Shown piece by piece: positions 1-10,430 of a stretch of DNA of 64,000 nucleotides. Both the position numbers and the translations under genes were made by a program. Source of the stretch: Gliomastix tumulicola (Eukaryota; Ascomycota; Sordariomycetes; Hypocreales; Bionectriaceae); the NCBI GenBank assembly GCA_001599755.1, contig BCHX01000004.1, positions 4,650,001-4,714,000 of the forward strand, read 5' to 3'. How positions within the stretch are numbered: the stretch's first letter is position 1; each line of letters opens with the position of its first letter. The notes beneath the pieces are model-generated. The model was not told the origin of the DNA. It saw only the letters and a program-made list of their open reading frames with translations, and ran no database searches.

Positions 1-753
1 CGTCTCGCCCACGATGACGTACTCGTCCAGGCCGCCGTAGTCCTGGCGGTAGACGTTGTAGAACCCCCACATGCCGTCCATCTCGCAGCCGATGGAGCAG
101 TGTCCCCGCGAGTGCGTCGTCGAGAAGGTCGCGACGCAGCCGCGCGGCGTGGCGTTGATCAGCAGCGGGATGTTCTTGTACAGGGGGTCCGTCCGGTACG
201 CGTCGTAGCCGAAGCTGTCCGTCGCCGAGAGCTCGAAGCGGCGGCCCGCGAGGTTCATGGGCGCCGCCTTCTCGCCGAGGCCGACGTAGAGGGTATTGCG
301 CTGGTAGCGCGTGTAGTGCGCCACGCCATCGCCGTTGACCGTGTACGAGCGGTGCGGGATGTCCTCGAAGAGGGGTTTCGCGTCTGCCGCTGATGCTGCT
401 GCTGCTGACACAGGGGCGATAGACACGAGGGGAGTGGCCGAGGTGTCCCAGTCAACCGTGGCCTCGAAGCCGCCCAGGGCGATCTTCTTGACCGACGGCG
501 AGGGGCTGCTCACGGACACGGACGCCTGCGAGAGGTCCTTCTCCGGCACGGGCACGCTGGGGTGGGGAGGGAGAGGGTACTTGGCGGATGTGAAGGTTGT
601 CCGGAAGATGTTGGGGCGGACGGCCTCAAAGGTGAAGGTGAAGGGAGGCGTGGAGGGACCCGAGCTCTGCAGCGAGACGGAGGGGGCGTCGTCTGCTGAG
701 GACGAGGGGAGGGGAGCCCATGTCGAGGGCACGGATTCACGCTGCGGCGCCAT
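1..753 (-). CDS. Glycoside hydrolase family 31, N-terminal part (partial at left edge)
   Basis: An open frame of 251 codons runs from ATG at 753 to the window edge without a stop. After about 40 Ser/Pro-rich residues, the stretch from about residue 40 on matches the N-terminal beta-sandwich (galactose-mutarotase-like) of GH31 alpha-glucosidases/alpha-xylosidases. The segments LYVGLGEKAAPMNLAGRRFE and DSFGYDAYRTDPLYKNIPLL are typical of the family: the conserved Gly-Glu, then the block ending in 'YKNIPLL'. The catalytic (beta/alpha)8 barrel and its Asp residues lie beyond the edge. The N-terminus begins MAPQRESVPS and has no hydrophobic core, so the enzyme is probably intracellular. That would fit action on imported oligosaccharides, an inference. 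No intron is needed in the visible part. The gene is divergent from the MFS transporter at 1642. Family assignment is confident; alpha-glucosidase versus alpha-xylosidase specificity cannot be decided here. Confidence 0.85.
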   Translation of the reverse strand, partial: MAPQRESVPSTWAPLPSSSADDAPSVSLQSSGPSTPPFTFTFEAVRPNIFRTTFTSAKYPLPPHPSVPVPEKDLSQASVSVSSPSPSVKKIALGGFEATVDWDTSATPLVSIAPVSAAAASAADAKPLFEDIPHRSYTVNGDGVAHYTRYQRNTLYVGLGEKAAPMNLAGRRFELSATDSFGYDAYRTDPLYKNIPLLINATPRGCVATFSTTHSRGHCSIGCEMDGMWGFYNVYRQDYGGLDEYVIVGET

Positions 754-1641
754 GATGATGATGGTGATGATGTGTTGACTTGGCAGCAGCTACGTGGTGT
801 GCAACAGGGAGGATAGCCGCAGATGAGTGAGGCCCGCGATGAAGAGTTTGTCTTATATAGACGCCGAGCAAGCAGGGCACCGTGAGACAGCGCTCGTAGT
901 ACGTGTACAACAACAACCTTCACCCTTTTCACCACTCGGAAACACAGCCGATCCCCAGCTCGGGCATTGGCCCCAAGTCTCCTGCCCGCAGCACGTGGCT
1001 CGGGCACAGGATGACAGGCGGCGCCGGGGAAATCCCAAGCGAAGTCCTCCCCCAATGCCAAGCTCGGCAACGATCGTCGGCGAAGTGCGGGGGGACGAGT
1101 CGGACGTCACGGGGAAGACTTATCAATCTCCGATGCCGAGCCCAACTGCCGTTCTCACCGCATCGGAGAAGACACCACAATATCCGATCTGCCCGGCAAC
1201 TCCCCTGCCGGTACCGCAAGGACGGACCATGTTCTCTAGTCGTGAGCATGTCACTGGACCCAACCACCTTGACTCGGAATTTCACTCACCCATGAGTCGT
1301 TATCAGGCCCCGTGGGGTCCCCAATGCAAGGACTCGTGTGAAGTGCAGCAGGACTTTCTGGCTTGCTCGGTCTAGGATCGGCTAGACACCCGTGTTCTCC
1401 TGATTGTTTAATTTTTCGTGCCCACGGGGATTGCGCGGAGAAGAGGAAGCGGATTGTGGACGGGAGGCATCCCGACTGAAACATATATCAGTGCGTCGAG
1501 GGCCTGTCTGTGCGAGTTGTCGTCTTTTCCTCTTTTTCTCCTCCATCCTTCCCTCGACCTGCCTTGTTCCGTCTGGCTGGTCTCGCTTCTTCATTCTATC
1601 TTTGTATATCAGTCAGTATACGTTATCAGTCGTCTGTCAAG
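754..1641. promoter_or_regulatory. Shared divergent promoter of the GH31 and MFS genes
   Basis: About 890 bp separate the two start codons and contain no convincing coding frame. On the minus strand a TATATAAG element (rc of 852-859) sits about 100 nt upstream of the GH31 ATG, a plausible TATA box. Three hexamers match the fungal carbon-catabolite repressor CreA/Cre1 consensus SYGGRG: 1024-1029 (CCGGGG), 1087-1092 (GCGGGG) and 1312-1317 (GTGGGG). The hexamer is short and expected by chance in GC-rich DNA, so repression by CreA is only suggested. Confidence 0.4.
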
Positions 1642-3653
1642 ATGGTCGACAAGGACAACATCGACTCCATCCACCTGGAGACCAACCGTGGCGGCGACGA
1701 CACCATTGAAGTCGCCGCTGCCTCTCCTCCTGCTGCAGACCATGATCCCTCCTCCTCCCCAGCCATCACAGGCGCCCCCAAGGCCGGCCAGGCCCGCGAC
1801 GTCGCCGCCCAGTTCCTCAAGCAGGCCGACCACCCCGTCGTCGTCACGCCCGAGGACAACCGCCGCGTCCTCCGCCGCATCGACCTGCGCATCCTGCCCA
1901 TCATCCTCTTCGTCTACTGCCTGCAGTCGCTCGACAAGACCTCGCTCTCCTACGCCTCCGTCTTCGGCCTCATCCAGGACACGAACCTCGTCGGCGACCA
2001 GTTCTCGTGGCTGGGCTCCGTCGTGTACGTCGCGCAGCTGGTCTTCCAGCCGCTGATCGCCTGGGGCCTGGTCAAGTTCCCCATCGGCAAGTTCTCGTCG
2101 ACCATGGTGATGCTCTGGGGCGCGGTGCTGTGTACGATGGCGGCGGCGCACAACTTTGGCGGGTTGATGGCGACGCGGTTGCTGTTGGGGACCTTTGAGG
2201 CCTCTGTTGGTATGTACAGGTGAAACCGAGATGACAAGAAGAGTGTGCATTTTTCCCTAGTAATGGTGGGCTAACTGTGTCTTGTTTCGCAGCACCGACT
2301 TTTGTTGCTGTTGTTCAGATGTGGTACAGGCGAAGGGAGCAGACGACGCGAAACGCTGCTTGGTACGCCATGCTTGGCGTTGTCAACATGGTGAGAACTG
2401 GAAGCTCGAAAATGGTATACGGATCTATAGCTGACTGTGTTTGACCTCTAGCTTGGCAGTCTGTTGACCTATGGACTTGGCCACATTGACTCTACCCTTC
2501 GGCCATACCAGGTATGTCTAGGACTATCACAAATTCTTCTCAGAATACCCAACTCTAACTCTTACATCAGATCATCTTCCTCTTCTGCGGTTCCATCACT
2601 GTGGCCTTTTCTGTCGTCATGTAGTAAGTGATAGTCCGTCTATACGACAAGTTCTCTCTTTCTTCGTTGCTAACCTTTGATACCTAGCATCTACATGCCC
2701 GACTCCCCGGTCACGGCCAAGTTCCTCAACCAGGAGGACAAGCTCATCGCCATCGAGCGTCTCCGAGCGAACCAGATGGGCATCGGCTCCGGTGTTTGGA
2801 AATGGGACCACGTCTGGGAGGCCATGCTCGACGTCAAGACGTGGCTGTGGTTCAGCCTGATGTTTGTCATCTCGTGAGTGGCCTTGCTTACCAAGACACA
2901 TAGATGTAGATACAGAAAGACTAACTTCTTTCCAGCATCCCCAGCGGCGGCATCTCGACCTTTGGCCCCCTCATCATCGAGTCCTTCGGCTTCGACCGCT
3001 TCACCACTATCCTCTTCAACATCCCCTTCGGCGCCGTGCAGATGATCGCCACCCTCGGCGGCGCCTTCCTTGCCAACAAGCTCGGCAAGAAGTCCCCCGT
3101 GCTCCTGATGCTCTGCCTGCCGCCCATCGCCGGCTGCTCCGTGCTCCTCGCCGTGGGCCGCAGCCCGTCGGACCGCGCCGTGCTGCTGACGGGCTACTAC
3201 ATCATCTCCTTCTACCCGGGCATCTCCCCGCTCATCTACTCGTGGTCCGGGCAGAACACGGCCGGCGACACGAAGCGCAAGGTCACGACGGCCATGCTCT
3301 TCATCGGGCAGAGCGCGGGCAACATTGTCGGCCCCCTCTTGTTCCGCCCCAGCGAGAGGCCGTACTACCGACGCGGTCTGACGGCGAATCTTGCCCTGTT
3401 TATCGCGCTGGCCGTGCTGATTTCGTTTGGTATCGTGTGGATCAAGCTCCTGAACAGGAAGCAGGCGGCCAAGCGGAAGGCGATGGGCAAGGCCGAGCAC
3501 ATCACCGATCTGAGTATGGCCGACAAGAAGGCGCTCGAGAACCAGGAGGATCTGATGGTCGCGGAGGGCGAGGCCGAGGCCGAGGCGTCTGGGGATAAGG
3601 CGTTTGAGGACGTGACGGATCTGAAGAACGAGGACTTTATCTATGTGTACTAG
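1642..3653 (+). CDS. MFS transporter, Dal5-like anion:cation symporter family
   Basis: Six exons keep one frame: 1642-2209, 2293-2390, 2452-2511, 2571-2623, 2688-2873 and 2936-3653. All introns are GT-AG and 59-83 bp, and together the exons encode 560 aa. After about 75 hydrophilic residues comes LRRIDLRILPIILFVYCLQS, the first membrane helix in the form typical of the Dal5/Tna1/Liz1 (ACS) family, followed by the 'LDKTSLSYAS' block. Exon 2 carries 'APTFVAVVQMWYRRREQTTR', the conserved loop after TM4, and exon 6 the 'FIGQSAGNIVGP' block of TM10-11. Twelve helices are expected. The C-terminus is a long Ala/Glu-rich cytosolic tail. Known members carry allantoate, nicotinate, pantothenate or similar anions; the substrate here is unknown. 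The start was chosen because ATG 1642 follows a leader and precedes an Asp/Thr-rich N-tail usual in the family. Confidence 0.9.
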
Positions 3654-3950
3654 ATGGGGGGACTAGATAATGAGTTGTCTTGCCGTTTGAGTTGGACGAC
3701 GTTTGTGTCCTAGGTTCTGGGTGTTGAGAAATATGTATTAGTATTGTCTATGGCCTCCTCTCGTGCGTCTCTCGTTCTTAAGTGCTCCTCTAAATACAGA
3801 AAGCTGAGAGTGACGAAGTTGGCTGCTCGTTTCTACTCGCGTTCATTGCGTCCGAACACGACAATGACCGACACAAGAGGGAGCTTTTCTTTACAACATA
3901 CAACAACTGTCAACTCAAATCATTTCATGGTGTCCCGGGTTTCTAGCGAT

Positions 3951-4370
3951 TCATCCGTTTCTCAGCCGTCGATGCTCTCCAGCCGCTTTACGTGATACTG
4001 ACCAGCAGAGGATGCGCGTGGCCTCGTCGTTGATCTGGCGGCAGGTGGCCAGGATGGTCGGGGAGAGGCCGTGCTTGAGGAAAGGAGACTCCTCCGTGTC
4101 TGTAACGGGGGACAGGAGACGGAGGGTGGAGGGGCAGATGCGGTAAAGGAGGCCCGTCTTGGCCTTGAGCAGCTCGCGCCAGATGGGCACTCTGACGTCG
4201 TAGGGGAGGTCGAGGAAGGACTTGCCGGTGCGGCTGGGGCTGCCCGAGGAGGAGGAGGAGGCGGAGTAGGAGGATGGCGTCTTGGGGACGGTGTTCTCGG
4301 ACTCCGGCATCTGATACACGGTATGGGCAGATCGGTGATTCGCCGGATCCATGGCCGGCGCGCCTGTCAT
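3951..4370 (-). CDS. Short 2EXR/F-box-like protein, probably truncated
   Basis: A 139-aa frame begins at ATG 4370. A Ser-rich N-tail (residues 1-50) leads to 'FLDLPYDVRVPIWRELL', the LP..(I/V)R..I(W/Y)..LL pattern that opens the 2EXR/F-box-like domains common in Pezizomycotina. It is followed by a mid-domain strand pair and 'ILATCRQINDEATRIL', the conserved second signature. In family members this is normally followed by 'Y(G/E)N' and another 100 or more residues. Here the match stops at 'ILC', and about 16 unrelated residues precede the stop. I found no intron that restores a longer frame, so this is probably a truncated copy. It converges on the MFS gene with a gap of about 300 bp. Function unknown. 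Confidence 0.5.
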   Translation of the reverse strand: MTGAPAMDPANHRSAHTVYQMPESENTVPKTPSSYSASSSSSGSPSRTGKSFLDLPYDVRVPIWRELLKAKTGLLYRICPSTLRLLSPVTDTEESPFLKHGLSPTILATCRQINDEATRILCWSVSRKAAGEHRRLRNG

Positions 4371-4580
4371 CTACTACACGAGGGCTTGCTCGAGCATCGC
4401 CTCCCAGTCGAGCCCTTGCCGCCTGGCCAGTTCGATACGTACCGCCAGGTCCATGTCGATTTCAATCCTCTGGTCGTCAGGAAAGTCCCGCGGTGGCCTG
4501 CCCTGGCTGCCCTGGCTGATCCGGCCGCTCAGGTCGAACAGGCTCTCATTGTGCTGGTTGCCCTGGTTGCTCTGATTCCC
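4371..4580 (-). CDS. Possible short 3' exon of an unknown gene
   Basis: A reading frame without ATG ends in tandem TAG TAG (4376-4371), directly against the ATG of the 2EXR-like ORF and in the same frame. It reads as a Gln/Asn-rich stretch followed by 'RIEIDMDLAVRIELARRQGL' and 'DWEAMLEQALV'. The 'IEIDMDLAV.IEL' strand resembles the C-terminal 'K(I)xIDLNLxVxIxxKA' motif seen in several fungal hypothetical proteins (recalled, not searched). The frame opens after an AG (…AACTAG at 4588-4581) that could be an acceptor. An upstream ATG lies about 20 nt earlier, so no complete gene can be built. It may be the last exon of a small gene or a remnant. Confidence 0.25.
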
Positions 4581-5714
4581 CTAGTTCCTCCGACGACTGC
4601 CATGGCCGCGCCGGCGGACCAAGGTGACTGCTGAGCTGGGTGATGTGATGTGATGTGATGAAAGTTGAGTTGATTAAGAGATCACGAATGCAAATTTGAG
4701 ATCCAGGGACGCGGGCCGGGATCTTTAGTTGGAATGAGGGACCCTCACCGCTGATTCCAGATCCCCCTATCCAGGATCTCGGACCCCTGTTGGCGACAGA
4801 ATTCACGATATGTGCAGGCAATCCTACTGTAGAGCGTGAAAATGATACCATGCAGAGATACTGTGTGGGGAGAGTGCAGATTCTCTATAATCAACGACCC
4901 TTCATAATAGAGGCAGGCCACGAGTGCTTTAAAGAAGTGAGATTAATTACCCGTATGACGGAACGAATTACACGTCTGTCAGGCGTGAATCCACCAACGG
5001 TGAAAGTTATCAACCCGTTAAATGGCAGTAAGTTCTGGGTCTTTGTCATCCTTGAGGTGTTCTGATCAGTACCTAAGGGTCTATGCAACGCAGGTGCCAG
5101 ACCAGCGGCTCGTCCCCCAGTCTCCATATCGGTCGAAACATACTCCGTGCCTGGGGATGTAAGCCGTAAGGCGACCTTTCCGACGCCCTGGCGGGAATGT
5201 TGTCTTGAGACCGCCCATCGAGGAGGAATGACATGCCTCCGTTTAAGGCTTGAGCCACTTCACGTTCTTTGCCCCGAGAAACTCATGCGAGCGCCAAACC
5301 GAAGTCAATTCTCACCATAATCCGTCCTTCTTCTCACCACCTATTTTAGAAAAAAAAAAAAATCTCCGATCAGGCATAAGTCGGGTACTGGTACGTAGAC
5401 ACAATTTCAGTACGCGTACGAGGATGTCATGCCTGAAAAGAGAACAAGGAAAGACGAATAAGAACGAGCTAATCTAAGGAGGGAGGAGAGAACAGTAATA
5501 CAAACAGACGGCTGAACAGGAACGGGAAAAACAAACATGAAAGCAAAATCAGTCTAAAAGCAGACAAAACGAAAGCTATGAGGAGTTGTTTCCCAATTTG
5601 AAGTTCCAGCGTTCGCAAGCCAGCTCGCACAGCCAAACCCTGTCGCTCAGACCCCAGAGAACGAAAAACGAGCAAGTTTCTTTGCAAGAGAGGGGAAGTG
5701 AGGTGCTGCAGGTC
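4581..5714. other. Gene-free stretch
   Basis: No frame here is supported. It contains a (TGATG)n-like patch at about 4641-4662 and an A13 run near 5350. The remaining ORFs are short and lack protein-like composition. Confidence 0.5.
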
Positions 5715-6924
5715 TCAGTCTTTTGCTCCACCAATTGTTGTTCCGACAAAAACGACGAGGACGGCGGAGAAGCTACGTGAAGATTCTCGGAGTCAGTTCT
5801 CCTCCAGTTCAAGAGAGACGAGGGCTAGGATAGGATAGGATAGGATAGGATAGGGGAGACGGGGGGGGGAAAACCCACGCAGCAGTGGCACTGAAGATGT
5901 CTTTGAGACCGGCCGACGTCATGTAGCACAGCGCCAGGGAGAAGATGGCCGTGAAGGCCGCTATGATGCCGAGCCTGGCGGACATGTCCTTGACGGCGTT
6001 CAGGACTACGATGCCTATGATCGGCAGCATGCAGGCGACGAGGGCCTTGACGGCCTGGAGGACGCGGAGGACGGTGTGGTCCTCGTAGAGCACCGAGTTA
6101 CGGAGGTGGTCTCCGTCGGTCTCTGCCACTTTCTACGAGTTGTGTGTGTCAGTCAGTCAGTCACATATTGGAGAAATGGCCAGACAAACAGGATTCGATC
6201 AACAGGAACGTGGGCATGTAGCAACAGGCACTCACATGGATATAGCGGCCCAGAGCTCTGTGGTACAGCTTCAGGATTCGCATGGACATGGCGGCCGTGA
6301 CGCTATCGGGGGTGTCGCGCGCCATGGTGACGAGCTCGTCGAGCCGCGAGTCCTTCCAGATGGAGTGGTCCTCGCCGAGGAGGGTGATGTTCCCCATGCT
6401 CGGACGCTCCATCCACTTGCGCAGGAAGCCCAGCTGCGCCTCGTTCGGCTTGCCCAGGTTCGCCACCTGGTGATGGAGTATCATGGCCTCGTCTACGATG
6501 TTTACACAGTCAGTCTGAGGTACCAGTACCACATCAGAGATTTGGATTGATTTGACAGCTGCTCACAGTACTCCTTGATCAGGCCCCGGATCTCCCTCAT
6601 CGCCTCCCACTGCTGCGACCGGTCCGCCCCGTCGACGTCCGTGTCGTCCATGCTCGACTCCCGCAGCAGCGACGAGTCGAAGGCGTGCCCGCTGCGGTGC
6701 GTGTTCTCCGGCGCGCTCCTGTCCTGCCGCTGGATCTTGGCCAGGCGCACCTCGGCGTCGCGCAGCTGGGCCTGGTAGTGCAGCAGGCTCTCGGCCGAGA
6801 GGCGCGTGAAGCGGTAGAAGATGGCCAGGTCCGGGGCGACGGCCATGAGCCGGGCCACGCGGTCGTAGCCGCCCTCCTCCGGGTGTGCGCCGTCATCTTG
6901 GCTCTTTTCCAGATCTTCGGGCAT
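5715..6924 (-). CDS. DUF6594 family membrane protein
   Basis: Four exons join in frame to give 308 aa: 6924-6567, 6492-6236, 6132-5879 and 5772-5715. All introns are GT-AG. The order is that of fungal DUF6594 proteins. The N-terminal helical region contains 'YRFTRLSAESLLHYQAQL', a coiled-coil start followed by 'LAKIQRQD'. The middle block includes 'FLRKWMERPSMGN' (consensus FLR.W..RP..GN). The C-terminus has membrane helices 'ACMLPIIGIVVLNAV' and 'LGIIAAFTAIFSLALCYMTS', then 'DIFSATAAFSAVLVVFVGT' completed only by the last exon. That last junction (GCTGC|GTGGGT … CACGTAG|CTTCTCC) restores the expected family C-terminus, which supports the model. The third intron holds a TAGGA pentamer repeat (about 5826-5854). 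Molecular function of the family is unknown. Confidence 0.88.
5826..5854. repeat. TAGGA pentanucleotide microsatellite inside an intron
   Basis: About six tandem copies of TAGGA lie in the last intron of the DUF6594 gene, next to a run of nine G. This is a simple-sequence repeat with no visible function. Confidence 0.8.
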
Positions 6925-7870
6925 GAAGAGGAGGAGGAGGAGGAGTTATCTCAGGTATACCTAGTATCTTGTAGAGTACACATGTAAGTAAAGGGGGGGT
7001 GACGCGACAAACACGCGGATGCCAGAAGGCACAGGCAAGAACCACTTGCTTGTTGAAAGACAAAGTGCCAGAGCGCACATCATAGGAGGGGCAAGGCAGC
7101 CAGAGGGGATCCCGGGGGATATAAACCTCCCCCAAGTTCGCCTTGTCCGGAACAAGTGGTGTGACAGGGGAAGTCCGTCCCCGTAGGGCTGCTGCTTCAA
7201 GCGAGCGGGAGATGGAGGGAAGGGGCGCAGCGCCCAAGCCCAGTCCTCCTCTGAAATGGCGGGATCGGCGATGGTCAGCAAATTGGTTGCCTTTTTTTTT
7301 TTTCTCTCTTCGCTGTTCAAAACTGGTCGCCTTGCATAGACTATCAGCAGCCACGCGCCACGTCGGTATGGAGGGGTGGAGAAGTTCCGCCTCAAAGTGC
7401 ACCTTTCGAGGCCTGTGGTTGGAGAAAGGTCGAAACACGGTGTGAGATTGCATTTCTGCGCTGGTTGCACAAAGAGTCCTTTTGTTTCTTAGGCTCTCCT
7501 GGGCTCGGACGCAGCAGTGAGCGGGTTGGGAGGGCCGCCCCGGGCCGTCACTGGCTGGCGATAGCGAGCAGCGTGACCACCTTGATGCATGTCTCAGTGC
7601 ATGGCGTGGTCCGCCTGTATCGGAGGGGGTCGACCTTTTCCTTACTTTGGCTTGCTGCCTTACCTCTCTGCTTTTCTGGCTAAAAGTGAGGCGGAGGGCG
7701 TGTTCTTGTCTTGGGCCGTTGTTCGTTTCTCCCCAATCCTCATTTCCCCTCACTTTTTCGTACTCTCTGGGAGGCATTCCCCTGTCGCGTCCGACATATC
7801 TCATGTCTTATAGCTGTACATGATAAGACGCATCACTCTTAGACACACGGGCTTTTCGATATCGCACGTC
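6925..7870. promoter_or_regulatory. Divergent intergenic region between the DUF6594 and retropepsin-fold genes
   Basis: About 950 bp lie between two divergent start codons. The long minus frame across 6893-7804 has Pro/Arg-rich composition, overlaps the DUF6594 start and shows no family features, so I treat the region as promoter and leaders. A GATATAAA element near 7116-7123 is a possible TATA-like site. Confidence 0.4.
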
Positions 7871-9712
7871 ATGTCACACTACAACGATGGTCGGTGGCAC
7901 GACGGCAGTCAGTACCCTCCTCGTCCATTCTATCCCACGGAAGGGGACTCTCGCGGTCGGCAGCGCGATGGCCAGGCCTCAGATGGCCCCTACCAGAGCC
8001 ACGGTACGAGCGAGGGAGGTGCTAGGCCCTTCGTTCCGAGGGCAAGCACAGACTTGGCCATTGTGCCTCGACACACCGACACACAGCCGGATATCAGTCA
8101 CGATAACCGGTCGCAGATCAACCAAAGTTCTGGTCAGGACGGCTATTACGGCTTCTCGAATCCGAATGAGGAGCCGGCATACCGCGCCTACGGCAGAGGG
8201 CCTATCTACCAGCCACAGCCCACGTCGATGGTCTCCTCAGGCACAGCCCCCTACGACCAGGCACATCGGCCGGAAGGCGGCCGGCAACGTGGCAGCAGTC
8301 AGGGTACACAATCGGAGCCCGGTGGCCAATACCATGACTCGGGGGGGCATGGCTACCACCCTGGCAGTAACCTCGAGGTCCGTGATGTGTCCCATGCGCC
8401 GGCTCAACCCTTTTCGCCCTACGACACACCGAGGGATGGCGGCAGGGACTTGTCAGAGCCGAATCGTCCCGATAAGCCCCCTCTTGATGAGGCTCACTAC
8501 CCGCCGCAACATATGCGAGGAGCGAGCCACCTTCAGCCGCCCTCCCTGCCTCAGATCTCGTATGGCCATACGCGACGACATGCCTCGCCTCCGCGCGGGC
8601 CGTTTCACCCACTGCCAGCCAATACTCGCTTGAATGCTGCCCAGCAACCCCTGCTGCCTCAGGGGCTCTTCCAGCCACCGCCGTACCCCGGAGCACCGCT
8701 CTCGGGGCCGTCACAACCGCCGTCGCAACCGGATGAGTATCCCCTGCTGTCCAGCACCGTCCCAGGCTCCTGGTACAGGCCCCCGAACGAGGAAGAAGAA
8801 GAAGACACCTTCCGGGTCCTCATCAGGGACGCCCGGGACTGGTACGCCCCCGTCGAGTGCAAGATCGACACGGGCAACGAGACGGGCTCCCACCTCATCA
8901 GCATGCAGATGACCCAGGATCTCGGCTTCCACCCCGACGCCTACCGGCCGTCGCGCGTCGGCTCCATCGTCACCCTCGGCGGCACGGCCCATACGGTCGG
9001 CAGCATCCGTCTGCGGTGGCGCGTCGAGATGGACGAGCAGATCCACCGGCGCGAGGACTGGTTCGAGATCTTTGACCGTGCCAACTTCCCCTACGATGTG
9101 ATTTTCGCGGCGGACAACCCCGCGGGTTCGCCGCTGCCCGGGGCCGCCGCGCCGCCCGACCAGAAGTCGCTCATGATGGTCATCATGGGCAAGAACAAGC
9201 AGAGCGAAGGTGCGTCGAGATGAGCTCCGGACCCCGGGGCTGCGTTCTTCTTCTTCTTCTTCTTCTTCCTCTTCTCACTGGGATGGTCCCTTGTTTTTTT
9301 GGTTCGCTGACTCCCGATGCCTCCTCGGAGAGGGGAGGTGTTACGTGAACTACAGAAGAGAGAAGACAGCAGGCTGAGCAAGACCAGCGGCGAGAGGTGG
9401 GGAGAGAGGAGAGTCGGCGGCGGCGAGAGGCGTGGGAGGAGAGGAAATCGGAGCAACGGGACAGAGAGCGGTGGCGACAGCGTGAACAGTGGGAGAGGGA
9501 AAGGCAAGATCAGGGAAGGGCAGAACGGCGACGGCAGGAACATCAGTGGGAGGGGAGGGGAGAGGGAGAGGATTGGGAGAGAGAGCGGCAGCGACGGCAG
9601 CGGGAATGGGATAATAGGGAGGGAGAGCAGCCTCGGCAACAGCAATACATGGACTGGGACGGTGAGAATATGCCGCCGCAACGCCCGGCACCACCGCCAA
9701 GGTGGCAGAGAG

Positions 9713-9748
<36 letters not shown>

Positions 9749-10159
9749 GGCAGATGGACAGGCAGAGGGAGCAGCAGCAGCACCAGCGGCGGCATCAAGG
9801 ACAGCTCAGCGGGCGGCAGCAACCACAACAGCCGCATCCAGAGTGGCCGAGGCCACCACAGCACGACAGCAGACACTATTCGTGAGGACGGCTGCAAGGT
9901 TGGAATCGCTACCTAATCACTAACCCAGTCACTTGACCGCATCTACCGAGTCTTGATAACAGGGCACTGAACGACCATGGGGTCATTGTTGCCAATGTCG
10001 GGGCGGAAACAGGTGCGTGACCCTTGCTATCATGGCGAGGTATAATGGCTAATTGTGTTATCAGATTCTGCAATTGTTTTGAAGCCAATGACTCAACCAC
10101 AGTTCGAGCTGTTCAGCCGTGGCATGAAGAAGGCCTATGAGACACTGGGCACGCACTGA
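7871..10159 (+). CDS. Retropepsin-fold (aspartic protease-like) protein with disordered flanks
   Basis: Four exons keep one frame for 669 aa: 7871-9209, 9356-9881, 9963-10012 and 10065-10159. Residues 1-310 are Pro/Gln/Ser/Gly-rich and look disordered. About residues 315-430 form a retropepsin-like domain: 'VECKIDTGNETGSHLIS' carries the D-T-G triad (D333), followed by flap-like 'VTLGGTAHTVGSIRLRW' and 'NFPYDVIFA', which resembles the usual 'YDVIFGMD' block. Exon 2 then encodes about 170 residues of Arg/Glu/Gln-rich probable coiled coil with an 11-Gln run. Exons 3-4 encode a compact tail, 'VIVANVGAETDSAIVLKPMT' and 'FELFSRGMKKAYETLGTH'. The short exons join in phase at GT-AG sites. Single retropepsin domains of this kind, without reverse transcriptase, are known in fungal genomes but poorly characterised. 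Whether it is catalytic is uncertain. The frame stays open beyond the TGA at 10157-10159 (see findings). Confidence 0.7.
9715..9747 (+). repeat. (CAG)11 microsatellite coding for polyglutamine
   Basis: Eleven uninterrupted CAG codons lie in exon 2 of the retropepsin-fold gene, within a larger Gln/Arg-rich stretch. Confidence 0.95.
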
Positions 10160-10430
10160 CAGGGCACCAACATTCTTGCCAGTCACACTAGTCGAGATAT
10201 CGAGCCCATTCCAGAAGACTTCACCATTGGATCAATGAAGAGCATCGTCGGAGCACTCGCAATCGAGATGGAGGCACTGATATGTATTTCTACGACCTCC
10301 CGGGGGGCGCGTTGTGCTACCCATGGGACCTAGCACGGTACCAGAAATTGTACATATATATACAAGAATATAATTCCTTTCCAATCAGGCATGTGCTGCC
10401 ATCAACCGTCATCATGGTCCGTTCAGGACG

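Noticed and set aside
6893..7804. 303-codon minus-strand ORF upstream of the DUF6594 gene
   Set aside because: It overlaps the start of the DUF6594 gene, is Arg/Pro/Ser-rich without domains, and lies where both divergent promoters must be.
9091..9897. 268-codon Leu/Pro-rich minus-strand ORF
   Set aside because: It is the antisense shadow of the Arg/Glu/Gln-rich exon 2 of the retropepsin-fold gene; its Leu runs come from CAG repeats.
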